Shown here piece by piece: positions 13,222 through 21,791 of a stretch of DNA of 26,466 nucleotides. Source of the stretch: an uncultured Oscillospiraceae bacterium (GTDB lineage Bacteria; Bacillota; Clostridia; Oscillospirales; Oscillospiraceae). Under the pieces are notes generated by a model, which saw only the letters and a program-made list of their open reading frames with translations, searched no databases and was not told the DNA's origin. Each line of letters opens with the position of its first letter. Position 1 is the stretch's first letter. The stretch is from positions 1 through 26,466 of the forward strand of contig CAAFPE010000054.1 of assembly GCA_900764755.1 (NCBI GenBank). Reading direction: 5' to 3'. A program made the position numbers and the translations under genes.

Positions 13222-15546
13222 TCAGTTGGCCACCAGGATCCGAACCTTCTTACCGATGGGGTCAAGATAGGCAGTCAGGTCGCTGGAGAAGGCGGTGCAG
13301 GCGTTGAACCGCTCCTTGCCGGTCTTTTGGGTGAACCAGCTCTCCGAGGCGTCGTTGTAGCACTCCACATCTGTGGCCACGGCGTAGGTCTGTCCACCAG
13401 AAGAGAGGTAGTACCGGCCGTCACGCTCGAAGAAGTCGGAGGGGGAGAGGTTATCAAGCTGATCCAGGGTGACCACAGAGGCAATCCTGCCGTTGCTGTC
13501 CAGGACTGCGCCGCCGAAGGAGTTGTTCTTGGCGTCGTAGCCGGAGTTGGCCTTGGCAAGGCCGCCGGAGCCGTTCTCCACCGCGATCTGGCGGGGGCCC
13601 TTCTCCTCGCCGTCCTCACTGGAGTAGGACACCTTCAGGATGCCGTAGGTATAGGCGTCGCCGGTGACAGAGTCCAGCAGGATGAGGTCCACGATGCCGG
13701 AGCTGTTCTCGTGGTAGCCGGAGATCTTGTCCTGGGGGATGAGGCCGAGGTCCAGCTCGGACAGGGGGACGGCCGCCTGGGCGGCGGCGCCCTGGACCTG
13801 CTCATAGACCCGGACACCCACAGAGACGGTCTTATTCCCCAGCTTCATAGAGGACAGGTCGAAGTCGCCAGGGGCGTTACGTCCGGAGATGCGGGAGGCG
13901 TACAGCTCGCCCTTCTCTCCGGCGGAGAGGATGCAGACCGTGTCCAGATTGCTCAGTTTGGTGCCCTCGCCGCCCTTCAGCTCCAGGATGCCGCCGTTGG
14001 GCAGGAACAGATTGGCGGAGCTCTCGCCGGTGACAATACCCATGGCGGTGGAGCGGAGGGAGCCGTTGGCGGGCTGGATGCCGGCCACCTTGCCATCGGC
14101 AGTGAGGAGGAGGACCACCTGCTGATTCACCGTGATGCTGCTGGTGAAGTCCCAGGCGCTCTCCAGCACGGAGAAGGTGTGGCCCAGCAGCTCGATGGTC
14201 TGGGGAGCCTTGGCATTGGGGGCGGGGTTCTGATAGCGGCAGGTCAGACGCAGGTCGGAGACGATCAGGGTGTTGGAGATACTGTCGTAGGTGACCACGT
14301 CATAGGGCTTGATCTGGGACATATTGATGACCTGCTGGTTTTTCAGGATGGTGTATCCCTCGGCGCCGCCGGTGAGCTTGTGGAAGTCAGCGGCACTGGC
14401 GCCGTCCACCACGACCACGGCGTCCTCGCTGACCGCTGTGGAGGTGGAGCCGGCATAGATGGCCGTCACCTTGCCCCTCAGGGTGAACAGGGTGATGCGG
14501 CTGCCGGCGGTGAGGGTGCCATATCCCTCGGCATAGGACTTGGACTCCTCAGAGTTGGCGGTGAAGATGGGGGTGTCTCCGGAGATGGTGTACCGCTTGC
14601 CGCCCGCGGCGCTGACGTAGCTGGGCTCCGCGTTGCCCATGAGAGAGATGGTGACCGCGCTGCTGTCGTCGGGGACGAAGGTGACGATCTCACTCCGGTC
14701 GTTGAGGACCAGAGATCCACGGCGGCCCACCAGGGCGGTAGGGGATACGTCCTCCGCATCAGGGAGGTAGGTGCCGTTGGAGGTGCGCACCGCCCCCAGG
14801 GCGGAGCCGTCGTCCGTCTCAGTGTTGACGGCCAGCAGGATGGTGTCCTCCTTGGCGGAGCCCAGGGTGGTGTAATACTCCTTGCCGTCGCCGGTCTCAC
14901 AGCTCAGGGCATTGACAAACAGCTGGGCTGCCTGGGCCCGGTCGATGGGGTCGTTGGGTCCGGCGGAGATGCCCTCAGTCAGGCCGATGGACTGGGCCAG
15001 ATTCAGATAGCCGTCGGGCCAGACCGCCCCAACCTTATTGCTGGAGTAGCCCAGCACCCGGATCAGGATGGTGACCGCCTGGGCGTAGGTAAGCTGGGAA
15101 TCCGGCAGGAAGCGGCCGTCCCCAATGCCGGAGATCAGGGGCGTACCGGCGGGCTTGGGGTCTGAGTCGGAGCCTGTGCCGGAGGAGGAACCGCCGTCCT
15201 CCAGCATGGTGGAGGCGGCCAGGTTCACATATCCCCGGGCCCAGTGGCCGGAGGGGACGTCGGTGAAAATCGTGCGGGTGGAGTGGAGGACCACGTCGTC
15301 CCCCATCCCCATGAAGTTGACCACCATGGTGCAGAACTGCGCCCGGGTCAGCTTCTGGCCGGGGTTGAAGCGGTTGCCCCCCGTGCCGTCGGCCACGCCC
15401 ATCAGGCGGAGAATATCCGCGTTGACGGCGGTGGCGGGGTCCTTCACATCACTGAAGGAGGAGGTCCCGGCCGCGGAGGCCGGGAGGGCCAGACCGGCGG
15501 CCACGGCCGCAGCCAGCAGCGCGTGGATCATGCGATTTCGTTTCAT
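13222..15546 (-). CDS. Secreted SLH-domain surface protein
   Basis: A 774-residue exported protein. A signal peptide (MKRNRM, hydrophobic core about 8-22, cleavage near ALPASA-AG at 26) is followed by three S-layer homology repeats. These lie at about 31-90 (FSDV...LTRAQFCTMVVN), 94-163 (FTDVPSGHWARGYV...LTYAQAVTILIRVLG) and 164-215 (WPDGYLNLAQSIGL...IDRAQAAQLFVNAL). A Ser/Gly/Asp insert (116-134) interrupts the second repeat. SLH repeats bind pyruvylated wall polymers and would anchor it outside the cell. The remaining 550 residues are beta-rich and I do not recognise a catalytic domain. It follows the MacB-like permease by only 19 nt, so it is the last gene of the exporter operon. It may be the exporter's surface partner or its cargo; this is inference. 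Confidence 0.9.
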   Translation of the reverse strand: MKRNRMIHALLAAAVAAGLALPASAAGTSSFSDVKDPATAVNADILRLMGVADGTGGNRFNPGQKLTRAQFCTMVVNFMGMGDDVVLHSTRTIFTDVPSGHWARGYVNLAASTMLEDGGSSSGTGSDSDPKPAGTPLISGIGDGRFLPDSQLTYAQAVTILIRVLGYSSNKVGAVWPDGYLNLAQSIGLTEGISAGPNDPIDRAQAAQLFVNALSCETGDGKEYYTTLGSAKEDTILLAVNTETDDGSALGAVRTSNGTYLPDAEDVSPTALVGRRGSLVLNDRSEIVTFVPDDSSAVTISLMGNAEPSYVSAAGGKRYTISGDTPIFTANSEESKSYAEGYGTLTAGSRITLFTLRGKVTAIYAGSTSTAVSEDAVVVVDGASAADFHKLTGGAEGYTILKNQQVINMSQIKPYDVVTYDSISNTLIVSDLRLTCRYQNPAPNAKAPQTIELLGHTFSVLESAWDFTSSITVNQQVVLLLTADGKVAGIQPANGSLRSTAMGIVTGESSANLFLPNGGILELKGGEGTKLSNLDTVCILSAGEKGELYASRISGRNAPGDFDLSSMKLGNKTVSVGVRVYEQVQGAAAQAAVPLSELDLGLIPQDKISGYHENSSGIVDLILLDSVTGDAYTYGILKVSYSSEDGEEKGPRQIAVENGSGGLAKANSGYDAKNNSFGGAVLDSNGRIASVVTLDQLDNLSPSDFFERDGRYYLSSGGQTYAVATDVECYNDASESWFTQKTGKERFNACTAFSSDLTAYLDPIGKKVRILVAN

Positions 15547-15565
15547 AGATGTCTCTCCCTAACTC

Positions 15566-16867
15566 TTAGTCCGCCCGCAGGGCTACCACCGGCTGAAGTC
15601 CGGAGGCCTTGATGGCGGGATACATACCGAAGATGATGCCCAGGGCCACCGAGATGGCGGCCGCCCCCAGTGTCACGCCCGGGCTGGGGATCAGGATGGT
15701 GTTGAAGGACAGCTTGCCCACGATCAGGGTGCCGATATAGCCCACCCCGATGCCGAACAGGCCGCCGATGCCGCAGATCATGGCGGCTTCGATGAGGAAC
15801 TGGACAATGATGCTCCGGCGCTCGGCGCCGATGGCCTTGCGGATGCCGATCTCCCGGGTGCGCTCGGTGACGGTGACCAGCATGATGTTCATAATGCCGA
15901 TGCCGCCTACCAGAAGGGAGATGGCAGCGATGCCGCCCAGGAAATTCTGCTGCATCTTGGTGGCGTCGCCCTGCTGCTCCTTATAGACGTCGTTGGAGTC
16001 CACGCTGTAATAGCCGTTGTTGGTGTCGATCACCCCGCTGAGGAAGCCCTTGAGCCCGGTGATGACGGGGCGCAGGTCCTCGGCGGAGCGCACCTTGACG
16101 ACATAGTCACTGATGGGCTCGTTCTCATTAAAGATGCGGTTCATGGTGCTGGGCAGAAGGATCATTTTGTCCATGCCGCTGATCATCTGGTTGATCCACT
16201 GGTCGTCCTCTGTACCGGAGGCGCTGGAGGAGCGGTCCCCCTTGTAGTTATAGACGCCCACCACCCGGAAGGGGGTGCCGCTGATGGTGATGATCTGGTC
16301 GATGGGGTTGGCGAAGTTGAACAGGTAGTCGGCGGTGGCCGCCCCCAGGACGCACACCTTGCTGCTGTTTTTCACGTCCAGATAGCTGAGATCCCGGCCC
16401 TTGGCGATGGTGTAGTCGTTGCACTGGCCGAACTGGTTGTTGCCCAGATAGAGCGTGGGGTAATTGTCGCCGCTGTCCCCGCTGATCATCATGCCGCCGC
16501 TCATGATGACAGAGCTGCCGCCCATGTCCCGGGACAGGGTCTTGGAGCCGAACTTGATGGGGGGGGCGCTGTTGACCGTGCCGGTGGGGGAGAAGCCCAC
16601 CACCTGGTCGGAGAGGTTCAGGCAGTAGTCGTACAGGGACTGGGAGATGTCGGTGCCCCCGCTCCAGTCATAGGCGCTGACCGAGATCTTGTTGGTGCCC
16701 ATGCTCTCATAGTAGCGCTGCATGGCCATATTCTGACCCTGGGCGTAGGATACCAGGACGATGACCGCCGCCAGGCCGATGATGATGCCCAGCATGGTCA
16801 GGGCAGAGCGGGCCTTGTTGGAAAAGATGGATTTGGCCGACATTTTGATGGCCTGGGTGATGTTCAA
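15566..16867 (-). CDS. MacB-like ABC transporter permease (FtsX/MacB fold)
   Basis: 433 residues with MacB-type topology. An N-terminal helix (about 22-42, LTMLGIIIGLAAVIVLVSYAQ) is followed by a large extracytoplasmic MacB_PCD domain (about 45-310). Three C-terminal helices follow, with the conserved ERTREIGIRKAIGA cytoplasmic loop between the second and third. Such proteins do not form a classic channel but transmit ATP-driven movement across the membrane. The start is a TTG at 16867 that overlaps the TGA of the ATPase gene (TTGA). It is supported by GGAGG seven bases upstream and by the residue pattern; the next ATG, at codon 9, has no comparable site. It works with the ATPase and adaptor upstream. 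Confidence 0.92.
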   Translation of the reverse strand: MNITQAIKMSAKSIFSNKARSALTMLGIIIGLAAVIVLVSYAQGQNMAMQRYYESMGTNKISVSAYDWSGGTDISQSLYDYCLNLSDQVVGFSPTGTVNSAPPIKFGSKTLSRDMGGSSVIMSGGMMISGDSGDNYPTLYLGNNQFGQCNDYTIAKGRDLSYLDVKNSSKVCVLGAATADYLFNFANPIDQIITISGTPFRVVGVYNYKGDRSSSASGTEDDQWINQMISGMDKMILLPSTMNRIFNENEPISDYVVKVRSAEDLRPVITGLKGFLSGVIDTNNGYYSVDSNDVYKEQQGDATKMQQNFLGGIAAISLLVGGIGIMNIMLVTVTERTREIGIRKAIGAERRSIIVQFLIEAAMICGIGGLFGIGVGYIGTLIVGKLSFNTILIPSPGVTLGAAAISVALGIIFGMYPAIKASGLQPVVALRAD

Positions 16868-17559
16868 AGTCCCACCTCCTCGCGGGTGCCGTCCGCCACG
16901 ATGCGCCCGTCGGAGATACGGACGATGCGGTGGGCGGTGGCGGCGATGCCGTTGTCATGGGTGATCAGGATGATGGTGCTGCCTCCCTCATGGAGGCTGT
17001 GGAGGATCTCCAGAACGTGCTTGCCTGTCTTGGAATCCAGGGCGCCGGTAGGCTCGTCGGCCATGATAATGGGCGGATGGGTGGCGATGGCCCGGGCGAT
17101 GGCAACCCGCTGCTGCTGGCCGCCGGACATCTCAGAGGGCCGGTGTCCGAAGCGGTCGGCCATGCCCACCCGCTCCAGGGCGGCCATGACCCGCTCCTTC
17201 CGCTGGAACACGCTGATCCCCTGATAGATCAGTGGGAGCTCCACATTCTCATAGGCGGTGAGGGCGGGGATCAGGTTATAGCCCTGGAAAATGAAACCGA
17301 TCTCCTTGTTGCGGATGTGGGCCAGCTGCCGGTCGGTGCGGTCGGTGACGTCGGCGCCGTTGAGGATGTAGTCCCCGTAGGTGGGCACGTCCAGACAGCC
17401 CAGAATGTTCATCAGGGTGGACTTGCCCGAGCCGGAGGCCCCGATGATGGCCACGAACTCCCCGCGGTCGATGGACAGAGTCACGCCGTCCAGGGCCCGG
17501 ACCTCGCTCTCCTTGCCCTCGTTGTAGATTTTATAAATGTTTTTGATCTCTATGAGCAT
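16864..17559 (-). CDS. MacB/LolD-type ABC transporter ATP-binding protein
   Basis: A 231-residue stand-alone nucleotide-binding subunit of the MacB/LolD/FtsE group. Motifs are Walker A GASGSGKST (40-48), Q-loop Q92 in FIFQGYNLIPALTAYENV, signature SGGQQQR (145-151), Walker B IIMADEP (164-170), D-loop TGALD and the H-loop in ITHDNG. Length and motifs are complete. It lies 14 nt after the adaptor gene and overlaps the permease start by 4 nt, so the three are translated together. In diderm bacteria MacB carries this domain fused to the permease; here it is separate, as in monoderm exporters such as YknXYZ. Confidence 0.94.
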   Translation of the reverse strand: MLIEIKNIYKIYNEGKESEVRALDGVTLSIDRGEFVAIIGASGSGKSTLMNILGCLDVPTYGDYILNGADVTDRTDRQLAHIRNKEIGFIFQGYNLIPALTAYENVELPLIYQGISVFQRKERVMAALERVGMADRFGHRPSEMSGGQQQRVAIARAIATHPPIIMADEPTGALDSKTGKHVLEILHSLHEGGSTIILITHDNGIAATAHRIVRISDGRIVADGTREEVGL

Positions 17560-17573
17560 GGCAGTCCCTCGTC

Positions 17574-19265
17574 TCAGCCCCAGGCCTGTTCCACGATATA
17601 GGCCTGGAACACCGTCTCGCCGCCCTGGAGGCCCTCTTTGATCTCCACATTGTAGTTGTCAGACAGGCCGGTGGTCACTGGGATGGGGTAGAAGCCGTCC
17701 TTCGGGCTGGGGTACTGGGGAGTTTCCCCCTCCATGACCTCGGGGATGTCGATGTCGATGGCGTTTTCCGGCTTTTCCTCCGCCTGGACAAAGACCACGG
17801 TATAGGGGTTGCCCTCGGTGTCGCTGACATAGATGACCGCCTGGGAGGGGACGATGATGCAGTTGTCCGCCTCGCTGGTGACGAAGGAGTAGTCCAGCCA
17901 GGCCCCGTCATACAGGGTGCCGGCGGAGTTGTCCACCTCCAGGGTGACCGGATAGGTGGTCATGCCGTTTTTGGACTCCGCTCCCCCCATGTTAATGGAG
18001 GTGACCGTACCCATAAAGACGTTTTGATTATAGTCGGTGAGCTCCACGGTCATGCCCTGATTGATGAAGGAGATGTTCCGGTCGTCCACGGTGATGTCCA
18101 CCAGCATAGTGGTGTTGTTGGAGATCATTACGGCGGTGTCGCCGCTTTTCACCTCCTGGCCAACCTGGAGGTTCATGGAGGTGACGGTGCCGTCGATGGG
18201 GGAGACGGCGTTGAAGTTGGCCAGTGCCTTCTGGGCATCGGCCAGCTTGGTCTGGGCGTCATCCAGCTCCTTCTGCTTGGAGCGGATGTCCAGGTCGATG
18301 GTGTCGGAGCCCATAGTGAGCAGGGCCTCGCCGGCAGAGACATTGGCGTAGTTGTGCAGGTTCCCCTTGGACACCAGGGGACCGGCGGCCTTGGTGACGA
18401 TCTCACGGGTCTCATAGTATTCTGTCTTGCCGTTCTGATAGGGGTAGATGGCGGTGCCGTCCGGGGCGGTGAGGGAGGCGGAGGCCTCCATGCCTGCGGT
18501 GAGGGTCCCGGGGTTGTCAAAGACGATGACCGCTTCAAAGTGGACGGCCCCCTCGGGGGAGATGTAGCTGACCTTGTGGATGGTCTCCACCGTTCCGGTG
18601 AGATTAGCCATCACAGAGGGGATGGAGACGTTGACGGCCTGGCCGGTGTGGATCTGCCCCTCGTGGGCATAGCTGAAGTACAGGGACAGCTTCAGCTTTT
18701 TGTCGTTGACCAGGGTGGCTACGGCCTCTCCCTTGGTGATGTCCTGGTCGGGGTCGAATTCCTTCACGCTGAGCAGCTTGCCGGCGAAGGGGGCCCGGAC
18801 AGTGAGGTTGTTGGCGTCCTCCAGCAGGGATTTCATGTCCTTGTTCAGGCCGTCCAGCTGCTCCTGGGCGGTGGAGACCTCGTCCTGGGCGCTCTGGCTG
18901 TAAATAGTGTAGAGGGGTTGTCCGGCGGTGACGGTGTCTCCGGCGGCCACAAAGACCTCCCGCACGGTACCGCCGGCGGACAGGGTGATGGCGGCGTTCT
19001 CCTTCGCCTTGGCGTTGCCGCTGCCGGAGGCCTTGCTCTGGATGGAACCATAGTCGGCCGTTACAGTTTGCATTTCTGCTCCGGCGGAGTCGTTCTTGGT
19101 CAGAAAGCGGTAAAGGAAGTAGCCGCCCACCGCCAGCGCGGCGGCGGTGACAGAGGCGATGACGATGCTGCGCACCTTCTTTTTGTTGACAGGCCTTTTG
19201 GGCTTGCCTGCAGGGGGGGCGGGAGGCGCGGCGTTGCTGGGCTGGATGAGTGTGGCGTCTGGCAT
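17574..19265 (-). CDS. MacA/HlyD-like membrane-fusion adaptor with two lipoyl-type modules
   Basis: A 563-residue membrane-anchored adaptor. The cytoplasmic tail is Pro/Lys-rich (1-31), one membrane helix lies at about 32-52, and the remainder is outside the cell. Two barrel-sandwich (lipoyl-like) units can be seen, each split around a helical stretch. The first is GGTVREVFVAAGDTVTAGQPL (98-118), a helix at about 126-150, then LTVRAPFAGKLLSVKEF (154-170). The second is about 295-317, a helix at 322-351, then VSPIDGTVTSMNLQVGQEVKSGD (354-376). Beta-barrel and membrane-proximal regions follow. It heads the four-gene operon, with GAGGAGG 8 nt before its ATG. By analogy with MacA/YknX it should stimulate the ATPase and link the permease to exported substrates. 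Confidence 0.92.
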   Translation of the reverse strand: MPDATLIQPSNAAPPAPPAGKPKRPVNKKKVRSIVIASVTAAALAVGGYFLYRFLTKNDSAGAEMQTVTADYGSIQSKASGSGNAKAKENAAITLSAGGTVREVFVAAGDTVTAGQPLYTIYSQSAQDEVSTAQEQLDGLNKDMKSLLEDANNLTVRAPFAGKLLSVKEFDPDQDITKGEAVATLVNDKKLKLSLYFSYAHEGQIHTGQAVNVSIPSVMANLTGTVETIHKVSYISPEGAVHFEAVIVFDNPGTLTAGMEASASLTAPDGTAIYPYQNGKTEYYETREIVTKAAGPLVSKGNLHNYANVSAGEALLTMGSDTIDLDIRSKQKELDDAQTKLADAQKALANFNAVSPIDGTVTSMNLQVGQEVKSGDTAVMISNNTTMLVDITVDDRNISFINQGMTVELTDYNQNVFMGTVTSINMGGAESKNGMTTYPVTLEVDNSAGTLYDGAWLDYSFVTSEADNCIIVPSQAVIYVSDTEGNPYTVVFVQAEEKPENAIDIDIPEVMEGETPQYPSPKDGFYPIPVTTGLSDNYNVEIKEGLQGGETVFQAYIVEQAWG

Positions 19266-19368
19266 AAGAGTATCCTCCTCTAATATTGTTAAGAGATCGC
19301 GGCTGTCCGGCGGAGCACGGCAGGGGAAACGCCGTACAGGGACGTATGGGCTCTGATTTGCTGTCTCT

Positions 19369-19398
19369 ATTATACGGTGGGGGCATAAGGAAAGGCAA
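19369..19398 (-). promoter_or_regulatory. Promoter of the MacAB-SLH operon
   Basis: On the minus strand a poor -35, TTGCCT (19398-19393), is followed after 18 bp by a perfect TATAAT (19374-19369). The leader is about 100 nt. The weak -35 adjoining the tandem repeats suggests activator dependence. Confidence 0.75.
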
Positions 19399-19438
19399 TT
19401 ACAAGCCAGTTACAAAATGCTTTAAGATTTCCTTAAGG
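19394..19438 (-). promoter_or_regulatory. Four tandem 11-bp operator units (OmpR-family type)
   Basis: On the minus strand CTTAAG, CTTAAA, TTGTAA and TTGTAA begin at 19438, 19427, 19416 and 19405, exactly 11 bp apart. They run up to and into the -35 box. Tandem 11-bp direct repeats next to a weak -35 are typical of PhoB/OmpR-family activators. The rest of the 19266-19586 gap holds only the leader, this site and the glyA terminator. Confidence 0.65.
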
Positions 19439-19527
19439 AGGGGGCTGGAGCGTCCGCCTCCCCGCCGCCGGAGCGGGTCCCTGTTGATTTAGACGGAGGA
19501 AAAGGGGAAAAGGTTTCCTGTCAAAAT

Positions 19528-19566
19528 AAAAAAAGCTGCCGAAGATCCAGATGAATCTGCGGCAGC
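19528..19566 (-). terminator. Terminator of glyA
   Basis: On the minus strand a 12-bp stem with one mismatch (19566-19555 with 19546-19535) is followed by seven T, 21 nt after the glyA stop. Confidence 0.9.
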
Positions 19567-19586
19567 CTTGTGGAAGCATGGAAAAA

Positions 19587-20840
19587 TCAGACGTTCTGAT
19601 AAAGGGGGCAGCGGCCGGTGAGCTCCTTTACCTGAGCCCGAAGGGTGTCCACCTGGGACTCGAAATCGCTCTGGGCGGCCTGGCAGATGAGCCGGCCCAC
19701 CACCTTCATTTCCTCCTCGCGGAAGCCACGGGAGGTGACGGCGGGAGTGCCCACCCGGATACCGGAGGTGACGAAGGGCTTCTCCGGGTCGTTGGGGATG
19801 GCGTTCTTGTTGACGGTGATATAGACCTCGTCCAGGCGGCGCTCCATCTCCTTGCCGGTGAGGTGGGCGGGGCGCAGATCCACCAGCATCAGGTGGTTGT
19901 CTGTGCCGCCGGACACCAGATCCAGTCCGCCCTCCATGATGGACTGGGCCAGCACGGCGGCGTTTTTCACGATCTGCTGCTGATAGGTCTTGAACTCGGG
20001 CTTGAGGGCCTCGCCCAGGGCCACCGCTTTGGCGGCGATGATGTGCTCCAGAGGGCCGCCCTGGGAGCCGGGGAAGATGGCGGAGTTGAGCTTTTTGGCG
20101 ATGTCCGGGTCGTTGCACAGCAGCATCCCGCCCCGGGGACCCCGGAGGGTCTTATGGGTGGTGGTGGAGACCACATCGGCGTAGGGGACAGGGGAGGGGT
20201 GGCAGCCGGCGGCTACAAGCCCGGCGATATGGGCCATATCCACGAACAGATAGGCCCCCACCTCGTGGGCGATGTCCGCAAAGGTCTTGAAGTCGATGAT
20301 CCGGGGATAGGCGGAGGCGCCGGCCAGAATCATGCGGGGCTTGTGCTTCCGGGCCAGATCCCGGACCTGGTCATAGTCAATGCGGCCGTCGGCCCCCAGG
20401 CCGTAGGCCACCATATTGTAGTTCTTGCCGGAGAAGTTGACGGGGGAGCCGTGGGTCAGGTGGCCGCCCTGGTCCAGGCTCATGCCCAGCACTGTGTCCC
20501 CATGCTGGCACAGGGCCTGGTACACGGCGAAGTTGGCCTGGGCGCCGGAGTGGGGCTGGACATTGGCGTAGTTGGCGCCGAAGAGCTCCTTGGCCCGCTC
20601 GATGGCGATGTTCTCCACCACGTCCACGCACTGACAGCCGCCGTAGTAGCGCTTGCCAGGGTAGCCCTCAGCGTATTTGTTTGTGAGAACGGTGCCGGCG
20701 GCGGCCAGGACGGAGGCGCTGACGATGTTCTCCGAGGCGATCAGCTCGATGTTCTGCTGCTGGCGGTCGTACTCGGCGCGGATGGCCTGTCCCACCTGGG
20801 GATCGGCGGCGGTGATAAAGTCCATGACTTCGTTGACCAT
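19587..20840 (-). CDS. glyA: Serine hydroxymethyltransferase
   Basis: Interconverts serine plus tetrahydrofolate with glycine plus methylene-tetrahydrofolate, the main source of one-carbon units; cytoplasmic, pyridoxal-phosphate dependent. 417 residues, the same as the Escherichia coli enzyme. Visible motifs are LIASENIVS (33-41), KYAEGYPGKRYYGG (55-68), the PLP-binding lysine K230 in STTTHKTLRGPRGG, and the late VTSGIRVGTPAVTSRGF. ATG 20840 is chosen because the conserved fold starts there and GGAGTG lies 7-8 nt upstream; the longer in-frame reading to 21137 covers the promoter. It is a single-gene unit with its own promoter and terminator, divergent from nth. No glycine riboswitch is present in the short leader. 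Confidence 0.97.
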   Translation of the reverse strand: MVNEVMDFITAADPQVGQAIRAEYDRQQQNIELIASENIVSASVLAAAGTVLTNKYAEGYPGKRYYGGCQCVDVVENIAIERAKELFGANYANVQPHSGAQANFAVYQALCQHGDTVLGMSLDQGGHLTHGSPVNFSGKNYNMVAYGLGADGRIDYDQVRDLARKHKPRMILAGASAYPRIIDFKTFADIAHEVGAYLFVDMAHIAGLVAAGCHPSPVPYADVVSTTTHKTLRGPRGGMLLCNDPDIAKKLNSAIFPGSQGGPLEHIIAAKAVALGEALKPEFKTYQQQIVKNAAVLAQSIMEGGLDLVSGGTDNHLMLVDLRPAHLTGKEMERRLDEVYITVNKNAIPNDPEKPFVTSGIRVGTPAVTSRGFREEEMKVVGRLICQAAQSDFESQVDTLRAQVKELTGRCPLYQNV

Positions 20841-20898
20841 GGGAAACACTCCTTTTTCTCTTAGCATCCGGCGCAGCTGCCGGTGGGGCTGTACCGCT

Positions 20899-20926
20899 AT
20901 TATATCAGATGCGGGGAAAATTACAA
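20899..20926 (-). promoter_or_regulatory. Promoter of glyA
   Basis: On the minus strand TTGTAA (20926-20921) and a perfect TATAAT (20904-20899) are separated by 16 bp. The leader is about 50 nt. Confidence 0.75.
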
Positions 20927-20989
20927 TGAAATTCTGCGGGAACGGGGGACACCCCGCGACAGAGTCCGGATTCCGACATGGGAGAAGAA

Positions 20990-21023
20990 ATTTTTCGGGG
21001 ATGGAAGTTTCCCATCGAAAAAT
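20990..21023. repeat. Imperfect inverted repeat between glyA and nth
   Basis: ATTTTTCG...ATGG (20990-21004, with a GGG bulge) pairs with CCATCGAAAAAT (21012-21023) across a short spacer. It lies just upstream of, and partly over, the nth -35 box. It could be an operator or a structural element; no known regulator site was recognised. Confidence 0.45.
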
Positions 21024-21055
21024 CGCACTGGCTGTGGTATAATCTGTGCTATAAT
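21015..21055 (+). promoter_or_regulatory. Promoter region of nth, two -10 boxes
   Basis: TCGAAA (21015-21020) lies 17 bp before TATAAT (21038-21043). A second perfect TATAAT lies at 21050-21055 without a good -35. The leader to the nth ATG is about 55 nt. Confidence 0.65.
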
Positions 21056-21108
21056 AAGGTCGGCTGCGCCCGGGACGGGCGCATATCCTGCCCCATGAGG
21101 TGTATGAG

Positions 21109-21762
21109 ATGAAAACAAACGAAGCGGTCTGGAGCATTGTGGACGCCCTGAAGGCACTCTACCCCGACGGCATCTGCTCCCTGAACTATGAAAAGGACTA
21201 TGAGCTGCTGTTTTCTGTGCGTCTGGCGGCCCAGTGCACCGACGAGCGGGTGAACAAGGTCACCCCCGCCCTGTATGCCCGCTTCCCAACCTTGGAGGAC
21301 CTGGCTGGGGCCGACGTGGCGGAGGTGGAGCAGTACATCCATTCCACCGGCTTTTTCCGGGCCAAGGCCCGGGACATCGTGCTGGCATCCCAGATGCTGC
21401 TGCGGGATTACGGAGGGAAGGTCCCCGGCACTATGGAGGAGCTGCTGAAGCTGCCAGGGGTAGGCCGCAAGACGGCCAACCTGATGCTGGGAGACGTGTT
21501 CCATGTGCCCGGCGTGGTGGTGGCGGATACCCACTGCATCCGCATTACTGGCCTGCTGGGCCTCACCGACGGCTCCAAGGATCCGGTGAAGGTGGAGATG
21601 CAGCTGCGCCAGGTGCTCCCGCCGGAGGAGTCCAACGACTTCTGCCACCGGCTTGTGCTCCATGGCCGGGCGGTTTGCATCGCCCGGCGGCCCCAGTGTG
21701 AGCGCTGCACCCTGCGCCCTTGGTGCGACCACTTTGCAAAAAATGGCGTTCAGATGTCCTGA
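21109..21762 (+). CDS. nth: Endonuclease III (base-excision DNA glycosylase/AP lyase)
   Basis: Removes oxidised pyrimidines from DNA and nicks the abasic site. 217 residues. The helix-hairpin-helix LPGVGRKTAN carries catalytic K121, the catalytic aspartate is D140 in VVADTHCIR, and the 4Fe-4S cluster loop is complete (C190-X6-C197-X2-C200-X5-C206). ATG 21109 is preferred, with GAGGTG at 21097-21102; a GTG three codons earlier lies inside that site. It is the first gene of the plus-strand run that continues to the end of the window, followed after 29 nt by the DUF2500 gene. Confidence 0.95.
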   Translation: MKTNEAVWSIVDALKALYPDGICSLNYEKDYELLFSVRLAAQCTDERVNKVTPALYARFPTLEDLAGADVAEVEQYIHSTGFFRAKARDIVLASQMLLRDYGGKVPGTMEELLKLPGVGRKTANLMLGDVFHVPGVVVADTHCIRITGLLGLTDGSKDPVKVEMQLRQVLPPEESNDFCHRLVLHGRAVCIARRPQCERCTLRPWCDHFAKNGVQMS

Positions 21763-21791
21763 ACGGGCGGAACAGAGAGGAGATGGGGAAG

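Noticed and set aside
13216..15165. Plus-strand frame of 649 codons opposite the SLH gene
   Set aside because: Shadow frame with repetitive Gly/Val/Asp composition; the minus strand has a signal peptide, SLH repeats and an RBS.
20841..20900. Glycine or other riboswitch in the glyA leader
   Set aside because: The leader is only about 50 nt and lacks the glycine-riboswitch core.
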